Source: Notospermus geniculatus (Eukaryota; Nemertea; Pilidiophora; Heteronemertea; Lineidae). Taken from it: a DNA stretch of 64,000 nt. This document shows, piece by piece, positions 50,592 through 60,409 of this stretch (position 1 is the stretch's first letter; the number at the start of each line of letters is the position of its first letter). The stretch spans positions 14,404 through 78,403 of the forward strand of contig NMRB01001807.1 of assembly GCA_002633025.1 (NCBI GenBank), read 5' to 3'. The position numbers and the translations under genes were made by a program. Under the pieces are notes generated by a model. That model did no database searches and had not been told where the DNA came from. It worked only from the letters and a program-made list of their open reading frames with translations.

Positions 50592-50990
50592 GATAGAGAG
50601 GTTGTGCAGCTTTCCGACTCCAGCTTCAGCTACCAGAATGAATTGCAGTCCGGTGTGGACATTCATGATAAAAACAATTTGGTAGACGTTTGTAAATCGT
50701 AAAATGTCATAACTTTGTGGCAGAAAAATTTTGACTCGTAATCGGAAGTGCACGCAAATCGCAAATATTATAGTCATGTTTCAAGTCGTAACGACTAGGA
50801 TTACGATTTCAATATTCATTATTTATCCGCACATCTGATCTATAAGGCCAAATTTTTCTGCCTTAAATTTATGGTGTTTGACAAATTGAAAACTTCTCTC
50901 AAATCGTTTTTATCAAGGATGTCCATAGTGGATTGCAATTCATTCTCGTAGTTGAAGTCGGAGTCGGGCCGCTGCGCAACCTCTCTATTC
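50592..50990. repeat. 140-bp inverted repeat with protein-like arms
   Basis: Arms 50592-50733 and 50849-50990 are complementary with roughly 20% divergence. In corresponding frames the left arm (+) reads REVVQLSDSSFSYQNELQSG and the right arm (-) reads REVAQRPDSDFNYENELQST, both continuing to DKNxL. The divergence leaves the peptide similar, so the arms may derive from an old coding sequence such as a transposon gene or a neighbouring-gene fragment. It sits in the intron between the LDLa and TM exons. Confidence 0.7.
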
Positions 50991-51779
50991 TTGAAGTTCA
51001 TGCGACACAGCTGGGACTGGTACCAAAGATGGTGCATCAAGTCCCCAATCTGCTTAGCCCATTTTTGTGGTACTTCTATGCAGAATACATTCGGTCATGC
51101 AAATGTTGACAGGATAGCAGAGAGAGTTCATTTGCTGTGAAATCATGCTGAATGATGTCAAGCCGGTGGCAATAATTGGATAGAGGAAGAGCAAATCAAT
51201 AAATAATGTCATGTTGACGGCATCAAACTGGGCAAACTTCTTGGTTCGGAACAGGCTTCTTTTCTGTGCATTGGACAGATTGTGTTAACATGTCTTTTCT
51301 TATGGAGGGAGATTGCAATGTTTTCCACATGCTGAGTTGGGCAGTATTTCATCGGGAATTCCATATTTTTTTCTGTCAGTAGCCAAATAGGATATGTTCT
51401 ACTGGTGTAAGTCTCTTAAGTGAGCCTTACACCAGTAGACTGTTTACCAGAACATGGTGGCGACGGTTCATACACGCGAAGAGTTTTTGAAAATATGATG
51501 GTGTGCTAATTGCATATAAACCTTTTGTGTTTTAAGTAATGGTGCAAATTCTTTTGTCCTTCGAGAAACTGTGAAATACAAAAGTTGGATGTGATAGAAA
51601 GCTGCCATCTATGTGAATTCTAGTGAACTATTTAAGGTTTGAAGCCATATCCTTATGTGCTTTTCCTTTATGTTATGAGTGCTGGTAAGCAACACAGAAA
51701 AGTGATCTGCGGTGTTTTTTATCTGTAACCTCCTGTTGAATTATCATGGTCATTGTAACACCGTTTTGTTTCTTTTCAG

Positions 51780-52004
51780 AAGCAAATATCCTAACAAAAT
51801 TTTTGTCGCTGGGAGTGACAGCCACAATAGCCATTTCCGTTGGGAGTATAGTTGTATTTGTTGTGTGTGTGGCTTGTGTGGCCTGTTTCTGTATCAAAGG
51901 ATGTCGGAAGCCAAATCAGCTCGACCAGACGACACCGGGCACTTCGACGACGACGACACACGTTTTGCAGAATGGTACGTCACATAATTTCCAAAATAAA
52001 CAGG
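51780..52004 (+). CDS. transmembrane exon of LDLa receptor, first copy
   Basis: A 225-bp exon, phase 1 to phase 1, with acceptor TTTCTTTTCAG and donor CAGG|GTGAGT. After a short linker (ANILTKFLSLG) it encodes a hydrophobic span of about 25 residues (VTATIAISVGSIVVFVV, then CVACVACFCI) ending at the basic stop-transfer KGCRK. The next residues are Thr/Ser-rich (TTPGTSTTTTHVLQNG). Four closely spaced cysteines at the cytoplasmic edge are candidate palmitoylation sites. The exon gives the receptor a type I topology with the LDLa module outside. An alternative donor at AATG|GTACGT (51974) would shorten it. The protein it encodes is identical to that of the second copy. Confidence 0.88.
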
Positions 52005-52722
52005 GTGAGTATAATTATGTGTGTCAGCGATATGGCAAACAAAAGGACTGCTGGCTTCCATAACTGTGAAAGTAGTTACAGGGTGGGGCTATCGGGATTC
52101 TNGGTGGCAATAATTGGATAGAGGAAGAGCAAATCAATAAATAATGTCATGTTGACGGCATCAAACTGGGCGAACTTCTTGGTTCGGAACAGGCTTCTTT
52201 TCCGTGCATTGGACAGATTGTGTTAACATGTCTTTTCTTATGGAGGGAGATTGCAATGTTTTCCACATGCTGAGTTGGGCAGTGCCTGGGTATTTCATCG
52301 GGAATTCCATTTTTTTTTCTGTCAGTAGCCAAATAGGATGTTCTACTGGTGTAAGTCTCTTAAGTGAGCCTTACACCAGTAGACTGTTTACCAGAACATG
52401 GTGGCGACGGTTCATACACGCGAAGAGTTTTTGAAAATATGATGGTGTGCTAATTGCATATAAACCTTTTGTGTTTTAAGTAATGGTGCAAATTCTTTTG
52501 TGCTTCGAGAAACTGTGAAATACAAAAGTTGGATGTGATAGAAAGTTGCCATCTATGTGAATTCTAGTGAACTATTTAAGGTTTGAAGCCATATCCTTAT
52601 GTGCTTTTCCTTTATGAGTGTTCTGGTAAGCAACACAGAAAGGTGTTGTTCTGCGGTGTTTTTTTCTGTAACCTCCTGTTGATTTATCATGGTCATGGTA
52701 ACACCGTTTTGTTTCTTTTCAG

Positions 52723-52947
52723 AAGCAAATATCCTAACAAAATTTTTGTCGCTGGGAGTGACAGCCACAATAGCCATTTCCGTTGGGAGTATAGTTGTAT
52801 TTGTTGTGTGTGTGGCTTGTGTGGCCTGTTTCTGTATCAAAGGATGTCGGAAGCCAAATCAGCTCGATCAGACGACGCCGGGCACTTCGACGACGACGAC
52901 ACACGTTTTGCAGAATGGTACGTCACATAATTTCCAAAATAAACAGG
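52723..52947 (+). CDS. transmembrane exon of LDLa receptor, second copy
   Basis: It has the same length, phase and splice sites as 51780-52004. Only two base differences are apparent in the exon (GAC/GAT and ACA/ACG), both synonymous. Using both exons in one transcript would keep frame but give two successive membrane spans, which would put the tail on the wrong side. Mutually exclusive use would make no difference to the protein. The simplest reading is one exon represented twice by an assembly join at the N at 52102. The copy nearest the tail exon is joined to it by continuous sequence. Confidence 0.8.
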
Positions 52948-53187
52948 GTGAGTATAATTATGTGTGTCAGCGATATGGCAAACAAGAGGACTGCTGGCTT
53001 CCATAACTGTGAAAGTAGTTACAGGGTGGGGCTATCGGGATTCTATAGAACTTACATGTACATGTGGACATCTTGTAGATTAGGTAGTTTGCATCGTTGT
53101 CCCAACCAACACATTTGGTTGATGCTCACAAGTTAGGCATGTGATCATTTTGGCTTTGAATGACAAACTCTTCTTTGCTATTTTCAG

Positions 53188-53468
53188 AGACTGTTCAATA
53201 TAATCCTGTCTACACACATCAAGGTTATCATCCCATGCAGCCCATCTATCCAAACACGCCAAGCACCACATACTCTCACTCTCCATATGTTCCTCAGCGG
53301 GAGACATACACGCCGCAATCCAATCCACCGCCATCTTACCATCGTTCATATACGCCAACAAGCAGTCGGTCAGCAAAATCCAATCGTTCAAATCCTGGAT
53401 CAAACCAAAGCAGTGGTGTTCAGTTTAATTCAAATCCAGAGAAAGTGACTTTTCCGGTTCATGTATAG
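53188..53468 (+). CDS. cytoplasmic tail exon of LDLa receptor (C-terminus)
   Basis: The last coding exon has acceptor GCTATTTTCAG, phase 1, and stop TAG at 53466-53468. It encodes 93 residues starting ETVQYNPVYTHQGY. The tail is rich in Tyr, Pro and Ser and contains NPVY, a classical NPxY signal for clathrin adaptor or PTB-domain binding in LDL receptor relatives. It also contains PPSY, a PPxY motif that binds WW domains such as those of NEDD4-type ubiquitin ligases. Nine tyrosines are regularly spread (QGY, PIY, TTY, SPY, ETY, RSY), and the end is Ser/Asn-rich and basic. Both motifs point to regulated endocytosis and turnover. A possible polyadenylation signal AATAAA is at 54180, which would give a 3' UTR of about 0.7 kb, and another lies at 57995. 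Confidence 0.88.
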
Positions 53469-53697
53469 GGGTAATGGGATAAAGTGTACTTGCCAATGTA
53501 CAGGAGAGACCCTGAAGTACATTTTCCGGAGAGAAATGGGGTAAAAAGAGACTTATGTACAGGAGAGGAGGAGAGATTCTGAAGTTCATGTACAGGACAG
53601 AGGACAGATGGAGAGAGACTCCAAAGTCAGTGCAGGAGATTATTTCTGACACTGAGACTCGGCCTGTTCACGGAGAAGCGAGATGTGCTGTGTAATG

Positions 53698-53975
53698 CAG
53701 GGGCGGATCCAGGATTCTGGTAAAGGGGGGCACAGAACACCACAGGCGAACCGATAAAGGCTAGCGTTGAAGAAGTGAAGCTATGGTGGTGGTCTGGGGT
53801 TCTCCCCCAGAAAATTTTTAAATCTAGAAGGCCGTCGGTGTGATTTCCCAGCGTCTGAGGGACAAATTACAAGGCAATTCTGTGGCACTTCGAAAAATGG
53901 CAATTTTTCTAACGTTGCTCACCAAAAATAGGGAGGCCCGGGCTGGGTTTGCCCCCCCCCCCGGATCCACACCTG
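53698..53975. mobile_element. non-autonomous hAT-like element, TSD TAATG/AAATG
   Basis: It starts CAGGGGCGGATCCAGGATTC and ends GGATCCACACCTG. The flanks TAATG (53693-53697) and AAATG (53976-53980) differ at one base. At 278 bp it is longer than its relatives, with a different interior, so it is a subfamily. It lies in the probable 3' UTR of the receptor gene. Confidence 0.82.
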
Positions 53976-56136
53976 AAATGGACTCATCCAGCTTCATTTA
54001 CCAGGGGATATTTTCTGATCATGAACTGAAGAGAATTTGGTAAAATAGAGACACTTATGTGGGGTGAATTATCATGGACTCCTCAGTATCTGCCAAAATT
54101 GTGGTTGAATGAGACCTACGTTCATGTGCTAAATTTGTGCAGGGGTACAGACTCCTAACTCATGCATGGGAAAGAATTCAATAAAACTAAGATCCTAAGT
54201 TACCCTACAAGAAGATTGAGAATTCCAAGTTGGAATTCTTATGTTGAGATATGGGGCGGTGGACAGTCCGCTGTGTTCACGTGGTTGGTTGGTTGGTGAG
54301 GTGACGCTGAGACTTTCGTTTCATGTTTAAGTTTGGTATGTGAGGGAAGTCATGTACAGAAAAAGGGCCCAAATGATGGTGACTTGGTGATGAGGAAGAA
54401 GAATCAGAGAGGGACTCATTATTGATGCAAAATTGTATCTGAAGGGCAACTGGACACAATATATTCTATGAACATCTGAAGAGGACGAGAAATGTTATTC
54501 CCAATCGATGTCATCTATATAAGCATTTTGGCAAAAAGGGCTTTAAGTGTAAGAGATTAGGAACGTATGGATCTGCAGGTGCTGTTGCAGCTAAGTGAAA
54601 AGTAGGATCAAACTGAGCCCTAGTAGAATCTCACCCCAGTCAATAGTGGGCAACAGTGTCTTTCTGTTGTGCAGTGTTCAGGATGTGCCTTAACAGCACA
54701 GGTACTACCCACATAGATTTGAACTGTCACTGAGCTGGACCCTTTCAACATCCCTTAAGGGATGGTTTACAATTATTTTCACGCAGCGAATAGCCCATAT
54801 GAGGCTGCATTCTCAAATTGCCAAGATTGCACTGCTAGCTTCCAAAAAAGGGGTCACCCTAATCCGCGTGCCACGTGCCAAGTGCCACGTGCCACGTGCC
54901 ATTTTTTTATCAAAATTTTGTAAAAATTGCTGAATAGTAATTTATCAAAATTAGGTGTTGGGGTGAAGGTGGATGGAAGATGAACTTGAGCATTGATCTC
55001 AAGGGCAAGCCCGCCCCTGCGAAACGAATTTTAGTTGAGATGGATATTATTGGAAATTACTGGAATTTCCAGCTCGAAGCTGGCATAAGGTGACACTTAT
55101 AATATTTAGAAAATTTCATGGAAAAGGCACATCTGGTAATAGGTGGTACAAACTGGAACTTTTTCCATTGGCTGGAAATTGCTGGTATTTTCTGGAACTC
55201 CCTTTTAAGAGCAAAATTCCAAGGCTGGAAACTTNCTAGGGGGCCAAAACCAAAATCACTGAAAGTACTGTTTCTCCCTTCCCAAGAGACGGATCTTTGT
55301 CAAATTTTTATCATGGGTATATCTAATAGGGATACATAAGATATAGTACTCGAGTTTTTAATTTGACCTACTTTTTTTCAAGTTCACAGAGGTCAAAGTT
55401 CGCCTGAAATTACGAAATTGGCTCTTTTTGTAATGGTTTGACCTATTGCTTTGAAACTTTGCACGTATCTACATGTACCTCTAGGCTGTAACAACTCAGA
55501 TGAATTTTCGGGAAAATCTGATTCTTGACTTTGCCACTAGGGGGCCAAACTGCTTCAAGCCAAGCGGGCACAGTGCCATTGGCACTATTTTTCTATCATA
55601 TATTGTAAATAGCAAATGGTCTAATTTATACTGTTGAATTGAATTGAACTGAACTGCTGTAGTTACTTGCCTACAGGGTATTGTGAAATGGCTGTAGATG
55701 TTAGCTTCTAGGCCTGTTAATTGACATGATTTATTGTGCAGAAATATCGGCCATTTTTCAGCCACCAGTTGCGCAACTACAAGTTGTAATATTTGTAACA
55801 AAAAAGGGTTTTCCTGATGTTTGTCATTGCAAGCATGTCCTCCCAATACAAATTGTGCAAAGATGCACTTGTGGTTGAAAGTCTGCTCTGCCCTGGCGGC
55901 AATGTGATTGACCAGGGGCTACACTACAGTGGCTGAAGACCTGTCTTTGCACAATTGCCCATGGACTGCTTTACTTGTAGACCTGTCTCACCGAAGTACC
56001 CTGATCAGCCAAAGGTTGCTTTTCTTGAAATCTTTTGTTTTACATGTAAAATTACAAAAAATGAAAGTGTCCTTCATAATGGTTTTTGATCAGCTAAATC
56101 CTGCTTTGAACCACAAATTGATTGGCATGGTGTTGT
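53976..56136. other. probable 3' UTR and intergenic DNA
   Basis: It contains AATAAA at 54180, a tandem cluster of GTGCCAC motifs with several CACGTG E-boxes at 54867-54901, and a lone N at 55235 with no visible duplication around it. No coding region is recognised. Confidence 0.45.
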
Positions 56137-56304
56137 CAGGGGCGGATCCAGAATCATGGGAAAGAGGGGGCACAGCCAGCGCACATGGTGGAAAACCTCG
56201 GTCAAATTTTAACATCTTTTCGAAATTTCCCGGTCAATTTTAAAGATTTTCCACAAAATAGAGGGGGCACGGGCCGGGTGTGCTCCCCCTTGGATCCGCG
56301 CCTG
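56137..56304. mobile_element. non-autonomous hAT-like element, TSD GTTGT
   Basis: The 168-bp element begins CAGGGGCGGATCCAGAATCA and ends TTGGATCCGCGCCTG. The exact duplication GTTGT lies at 56132-56136 and 56305-56309. It is a near twin of 43220-43391 and the copy with the best-preserved ends. Confidence 0.92.
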
Positions 56305-57663
56305 GTTGTTCAGTCTTGCATCACATGACATACATAGCCTGCTGCTACATGAATCGTTACCGGTATATTTTCTGCACAAACCAAATTTTGTCAATTCATG
56401 CCAAGTGTGGCACAACTTAGACTCAGTCATGTCACACTGTATGTTGTATGTTTGCTCGGAAAATGCATTGAAAAGATATGTAAATTTTGTTAATTTCAGA
56501 CTAGATAATGTAAATGGAATTCATTTCACCAAGATTCAGATAAATGTGTGTATAAGGTTAATGTTGAAATCTTTTCAGCCAGAATTTGATATGGTCGTCA
56601 ATTCTTGATGGCTTGTAAACAATTTAAATTCACTTAGGCATACAGGCAGGACCCAAGATATGAATGACTAGTAAAATATGCCATGATCATCAAATGCATT
56701 TTTGAGAACCACACCAATGGAAAATGAAATTAAGTTGTATATAGCTGACTAGTAACAGTTCGAGGAATAAAATGCTCAAATGCACAAACAGCTATGGGGT
56801 GATTTAAAAAGTTGGGTAGTTAAGCTAAGCCAGGAGAAAAACTCTTTCACACATTCCTGGATGGCCGGGCAAAACAATCTCCCAACAATCTGCTTGATGA
56901 CGTATCAATTTTTTTCTCATACTCAAAACAACAATCTTTAAAGGCTGTAATGAGTTTGGTTACATTTTATTAGAAATTGAGCTCTTATGTTGAATTTTCA
57001 AGATTCCTTGCCATGGTTTACTTGTTTAGTAGTTGTACATACACGTAGGCTGTGTGCCTCTAGCTTCGCCAAGGTCTGGCTGCAGCTCATCATTCAGTAA
57101 GTAGTCCTGAGCCAAGTGCCAGTTATTGGGTTGTAAACATGTTGGTAGACTACTTGTGGATTCTGAGCTACAGCCATAAGCCTGCTTGACACCTGTTAGT
57201 TGACAGGGCATCACAGTTCACAAGATTGAGTTCAGAAGTCGTGTCAAAGTACAAATGTACATCTTCAAGCTGGTGAATCCACTTCTATTATTAGTTATGA
57301 TGCCTTGTCAAAGAATAGGTTAAACTGTGTACATTTCTTGTACATTCTGTGTGTACTTCAATACGAAATTTATGGTTATTCTGATGTTATAAATTTTAAA
57401 TGTCTGACAATCAGTCTTACTTTGCTTAGAACAATCTAGTGTTCAGTGCTGTTCATGATTACTTTTCCCTTCGAAATAGAGATAGTCTATTACGTGTAGG
57501 TAGTCCATTCAACATCTTATTGCAAGAACTTTCAAGGGGTGGCCAATTATGCTGTATGGATTTCTTGGTCAGTTTGGCCAACCCAATCCCCAAAGGATAT
57601 TTTCTGACACAGTGGGTGCATATGGGGATGTCAGACACTTTTGCTCAGAGATGGTAGAGTTCT
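56305..57663. other. no gene recognised
   Basis: Intergenic A/T-rich DNA. No feature is supported. Confidence 0.4.
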
Positions 57664-57762
57664 GGGGCTGTATACACAAAACATCTTAAGTGAAAAATTT
57701 CCCTTATCTATTGTTTGGTACAGTAGATTAAGGGAATTAAGATGTTTTATGCATACGGCCCC
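57664..57762. repeat. foldback MITE, GGGCCGTATGCA-like termini
   Basis: The left end GGGGCTGTATACACAAAACA and the right end GTTTTATGCATACGGCCCC are inverted repeats continuing through CATCTTAA and TTAAGATG. About 99 bp. CTG occurs on both sides if the first and last G/C are counted as flank, a possible 3-bp duplication. It is related in its termini to 47639-47761. Confidence 0.75.
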
Positions 57763-58071
57763 TGGTCCCTCATAATGGCACATGCAGTTCCTCAGATCTA
57801 AGCGAATTTAAATAGAAAAAAAATAATTTTTCCCAATTTGAAATACATGAAGGAGCTGTTTTCTTGTTTTCAACAAAATACAGTGATTGTTGTGTCCTTT
57901 GGTTTTTAATTCATTGTTTGCCAACAGTTTTACCCTCATGTCCATTCTTCATCAAAGAGTATGTATAACATGGATTCCGATTTTAACATATTTCAATAAA
58001 ACTTTGTCAAAGTAAATTGCCTTTGTTTGCTTTTATTTTCTGATTATTGGTGCCTCTGGCGAGGTGCCAAT

Positions 58072-58190
58072 GGCTGGTATTCATAAGGGATAGCAAATGC
58101 TTTTACGTAAGATTTGTACAGAAATGTCCAATGTAAATGTACTACAAAACTTGAAGTAAAAGCATTTACTAGCTTTTATGAATATCAGCC
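58072..58190. repeat. foldback MITE, GGCTGGTATTCATAA family, copy 3
   Basis: The ends GGCTGGTATTCATAAGGG and, inverted, GGCTGATATTCATAAAAGCT are the clearest of the three copies. The arms include GCAAATGCTTTTACG and AGTAAAAGCATTTACT. 119 bp. It follows the AATAAA at 57995. Confidence 0.85.
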
Positions 58191-58382
58191 ACTGCCAGCT
58201 GCACCATGGATGGACACCTAAAAGTTTTTTAAAAGTTCAAAGTTTAGGTTTTATATTCTGATATCAACAACCGTAGATGTTGCCATCTGACTTTACACTT
58301 TTAACCTCAGTCTATCCTGAAACCTTTCAGTAGCGCGAAACCTTTCAGATGAGCTGCTCATTCAGTGCTCAGTCAAGCATTT

Positions 58383-58525
58383 TCGACTGGTACCCATACA
58401 CCTGGGTGGAGATCGAGAGGCTTTGAGGCAAAGAGACTTGCCCAAAGTCCCACGCTGAGTGGGATTCAAACTTGGGACCTCTGACCGTTAATAGTCAGAG
58501 ACCCGATCAACCACTACCCACCAGC
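58383..58525 (-). mobile_element. tRNA-derived SINE, second family (decayed)
   Basis: On the minus strand: a tRNA-like head (GGGTAGTGGTTGATCGGGTC) and a degenerate B box (GTTTGAATCCCA), then a tail with GGGCAAGTCTCTTTGCCTCA and CCACCCAGGTGTATGGG. It matches the tails at 10560 and 59760. Confidence 0.7.
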
Positions 58526-59759
58526 TTGGCTTCCCCACACCTGATGTAACCATGGACTCTAGAAGCAGCATGCTATCACTAATAACAGCTTTGTTAGTAC
58601 AGCAATTAAATCACTGGTGGCGCCATCAACTGAAACCCATGTCGAGGGAACAAGACCGAAATGCCCCCAAGAAAACATTGCTGACCGAGATCAACCATGT
58701 TTTATCGAGGGGTGACATTTCGGTCTGTCCCCGATATGGAAAGTGCTATTTTCTACATGTACTGGTTATGAGACCTTCTAAGCACCCCGGTACCCCGCCC
58801 GGTACATGGTGTCACAGCCTGTCTCTGCGGCTGATGGGCAGGTCCCCGGCAGCGCCGGAGTGAAGACGATTTGAAAAAAATTATTTCTTTAGGCTATTAT
58901 GCAGGCTAAACGGTTTGAATAATGAAGGAATGAACGTAGTAATATTCTATCACACATGACGTAGTATCATTCTGTTAGCCTAAATTGCATAACAGTACCA
59001 CAGTGGGAGCCCACTTAACGCGCGTATGCTGCTGCTACATTGACGTCAAATCAATAACATCCATGGCCGGGGCGCTGCGGACCGATAGGACTAACATTTA
59101 TAACTGTTGAACATGGTATTCCCTCAATTCCACTCAACCTTTTGATGTATTCGTGCAAAATATGCCGATAATGCCAATCGAAAACAAATAAGATTTAATC
59201 AGAGCGCGATATGCCTAATAACACAAACACAAACATTCGAAGCGGTCAAACGAAAAAAAACTACCGCCATTAGAAGTTTGGGACATACGTGTATTGCATC
59301 TTCGGGAGTTTACGCAAAAAACTTTGTGTACCGCGCCCCCTTCGGTTTACCCGCAATTCGAAGGGGCGCGGTATACAACTGCGTAGGGAGTTTACTTCGG
59401 GAGGAGAGACACTGGAAATGTTTTTCGCTCACGTGACGCATCTCGGCCAATCATATTCACGGATTCTCTCTTGAAGTGCGATATAAGTAATTGTCGGTTA
59501 GTTCATTGTCCGCCAGTTCAAATATTGGGCGTTACCATACCATTGCCATCTATGACGAAATGACAAAACTAAAGATGCCGCGTTCATGGATAATGTGTGG
59601 GCTTATAGTGCCTTTTACATTTAAGTGTCAAGGCACTTCACAATTATTACCCCCAGCTATAGGCCTGTTCATTCCAATTTCATATCTCCACTCCCCGGGG
59701 AGTATTACAGTCCCGGCAGCTGATTTCAGCGCTCTTGGACTAACATTCACATAGACCAT
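58526..59759. other. no gene recognised
   Basis: Intergenic DNA. A small inverted repeat at about 59311-59376 (GTACCGCGCCCCCTTCG and its near complement) and another around 58636-58735 (ACCGAAATG...CATTTCGGT) could form hairpins. No coding region is supported. Confidence 0.4.
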
Positions 59760-59956
59760 CTCTACCAGCCAGGTACCCCTTTTACACCTGGGTGGGGTGA
59801 AGCATGTGAGGCAAAGTGACTTGCTCAAGGTCACAAGCGAGCGTGTTTTTTTCTTGGTCAGGACTGGGAATCGAACCCGGGATCTTCTGATCAGAAGTCC
59901 GTCTCGCTAACCACTACACCACGCCGCTCCTCATACACCACGCCGCTCCACCCGGC
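59760..59956 (-). mobile_element. tRNA-derived SINE, second family, best copy
   Basis: On the minus strand it has A box TGGTGTAGTGG and B box GGTTCGATTCC within a tRNA-like head (GGCGTGGTGTAGTGGTTAGC), then a tail with GAGCAAGTCACTTTGCCTCA and ACCCAGGTGTAAAAGG. The anticodon-arm region is a palindrome (TTCTGATCAGAA) that does not form a normal 7-base loop, so it is not a functional tRNA. The 5' end shows a 16-bp local duplication (ACACCACGCCGCTCC on + strand). Confidence 0.82.
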
Positions 59957-60409
59957 CGTTCATTCCTTTGGTTGTTGGCAACAACATCACGCGACGTCTA
60001 TCCTGTTGTGCGCTGCTGTGTATCTCTAGAGTTTTGTTCAATGGTGTCGTTTAGGCCTAATCCGTAAATGTATTGTTGGGGGACATCGCAATCGGGGGCA
60101 TTAGATTCAGATCTATTACACCGGCATCAAACAATGGGATTGGCGTTCGCGTTGACGTTTGGGGGGCTTTGCGAAAACTCTCTACGTCATCTTCGAGAAC
60201 CTCTTCTTCCGAATGAGATCACCCTCTTTCTTCTGATACCAAAAGAACCTTATTGGTCGGTTCTAAGAAAGTAGCGAAGCGCCATCTCACGCCAACAAGC
60301 AGAACTGGTCGGAATGCACACCGTAGTTGTATTCAAATTTGAATTTGAATTTGTATTATGGTGAAGCTTGGATACCTCCAAGAGTGAAGCAAGGAAATCT
60401 TCCGCAGAG

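Larger units (their letters stand above)
51165..53044 (+). repeat. 0.94-kb direct duplication joined by a single N
   Basis: 51165-52101 and 52103-53044 are copies differing by a few substitutions and short indels (for example, the second copy has an extra GCCTGG-like insertion before TATTTCATCGGG). A lone N at 52102 lies exactly at the junction. Each copy contains one full TM exon with its own acceptor and donor, and a perfect small hairpin TCTACTGGTGTAAG/CTTACACCAGTAGA. The position of the N argues for two haplotype contigs placed end to end. Confidence 0.92.

Noticed and set aside
59845-59930. Possible functional tRNA gene on the minus strand
   Set aside because: A and B boxes are present, but the anticodon arm is a palindrome without a 7-base loop and the sequence continues into a SINE tail seen elsewhere.
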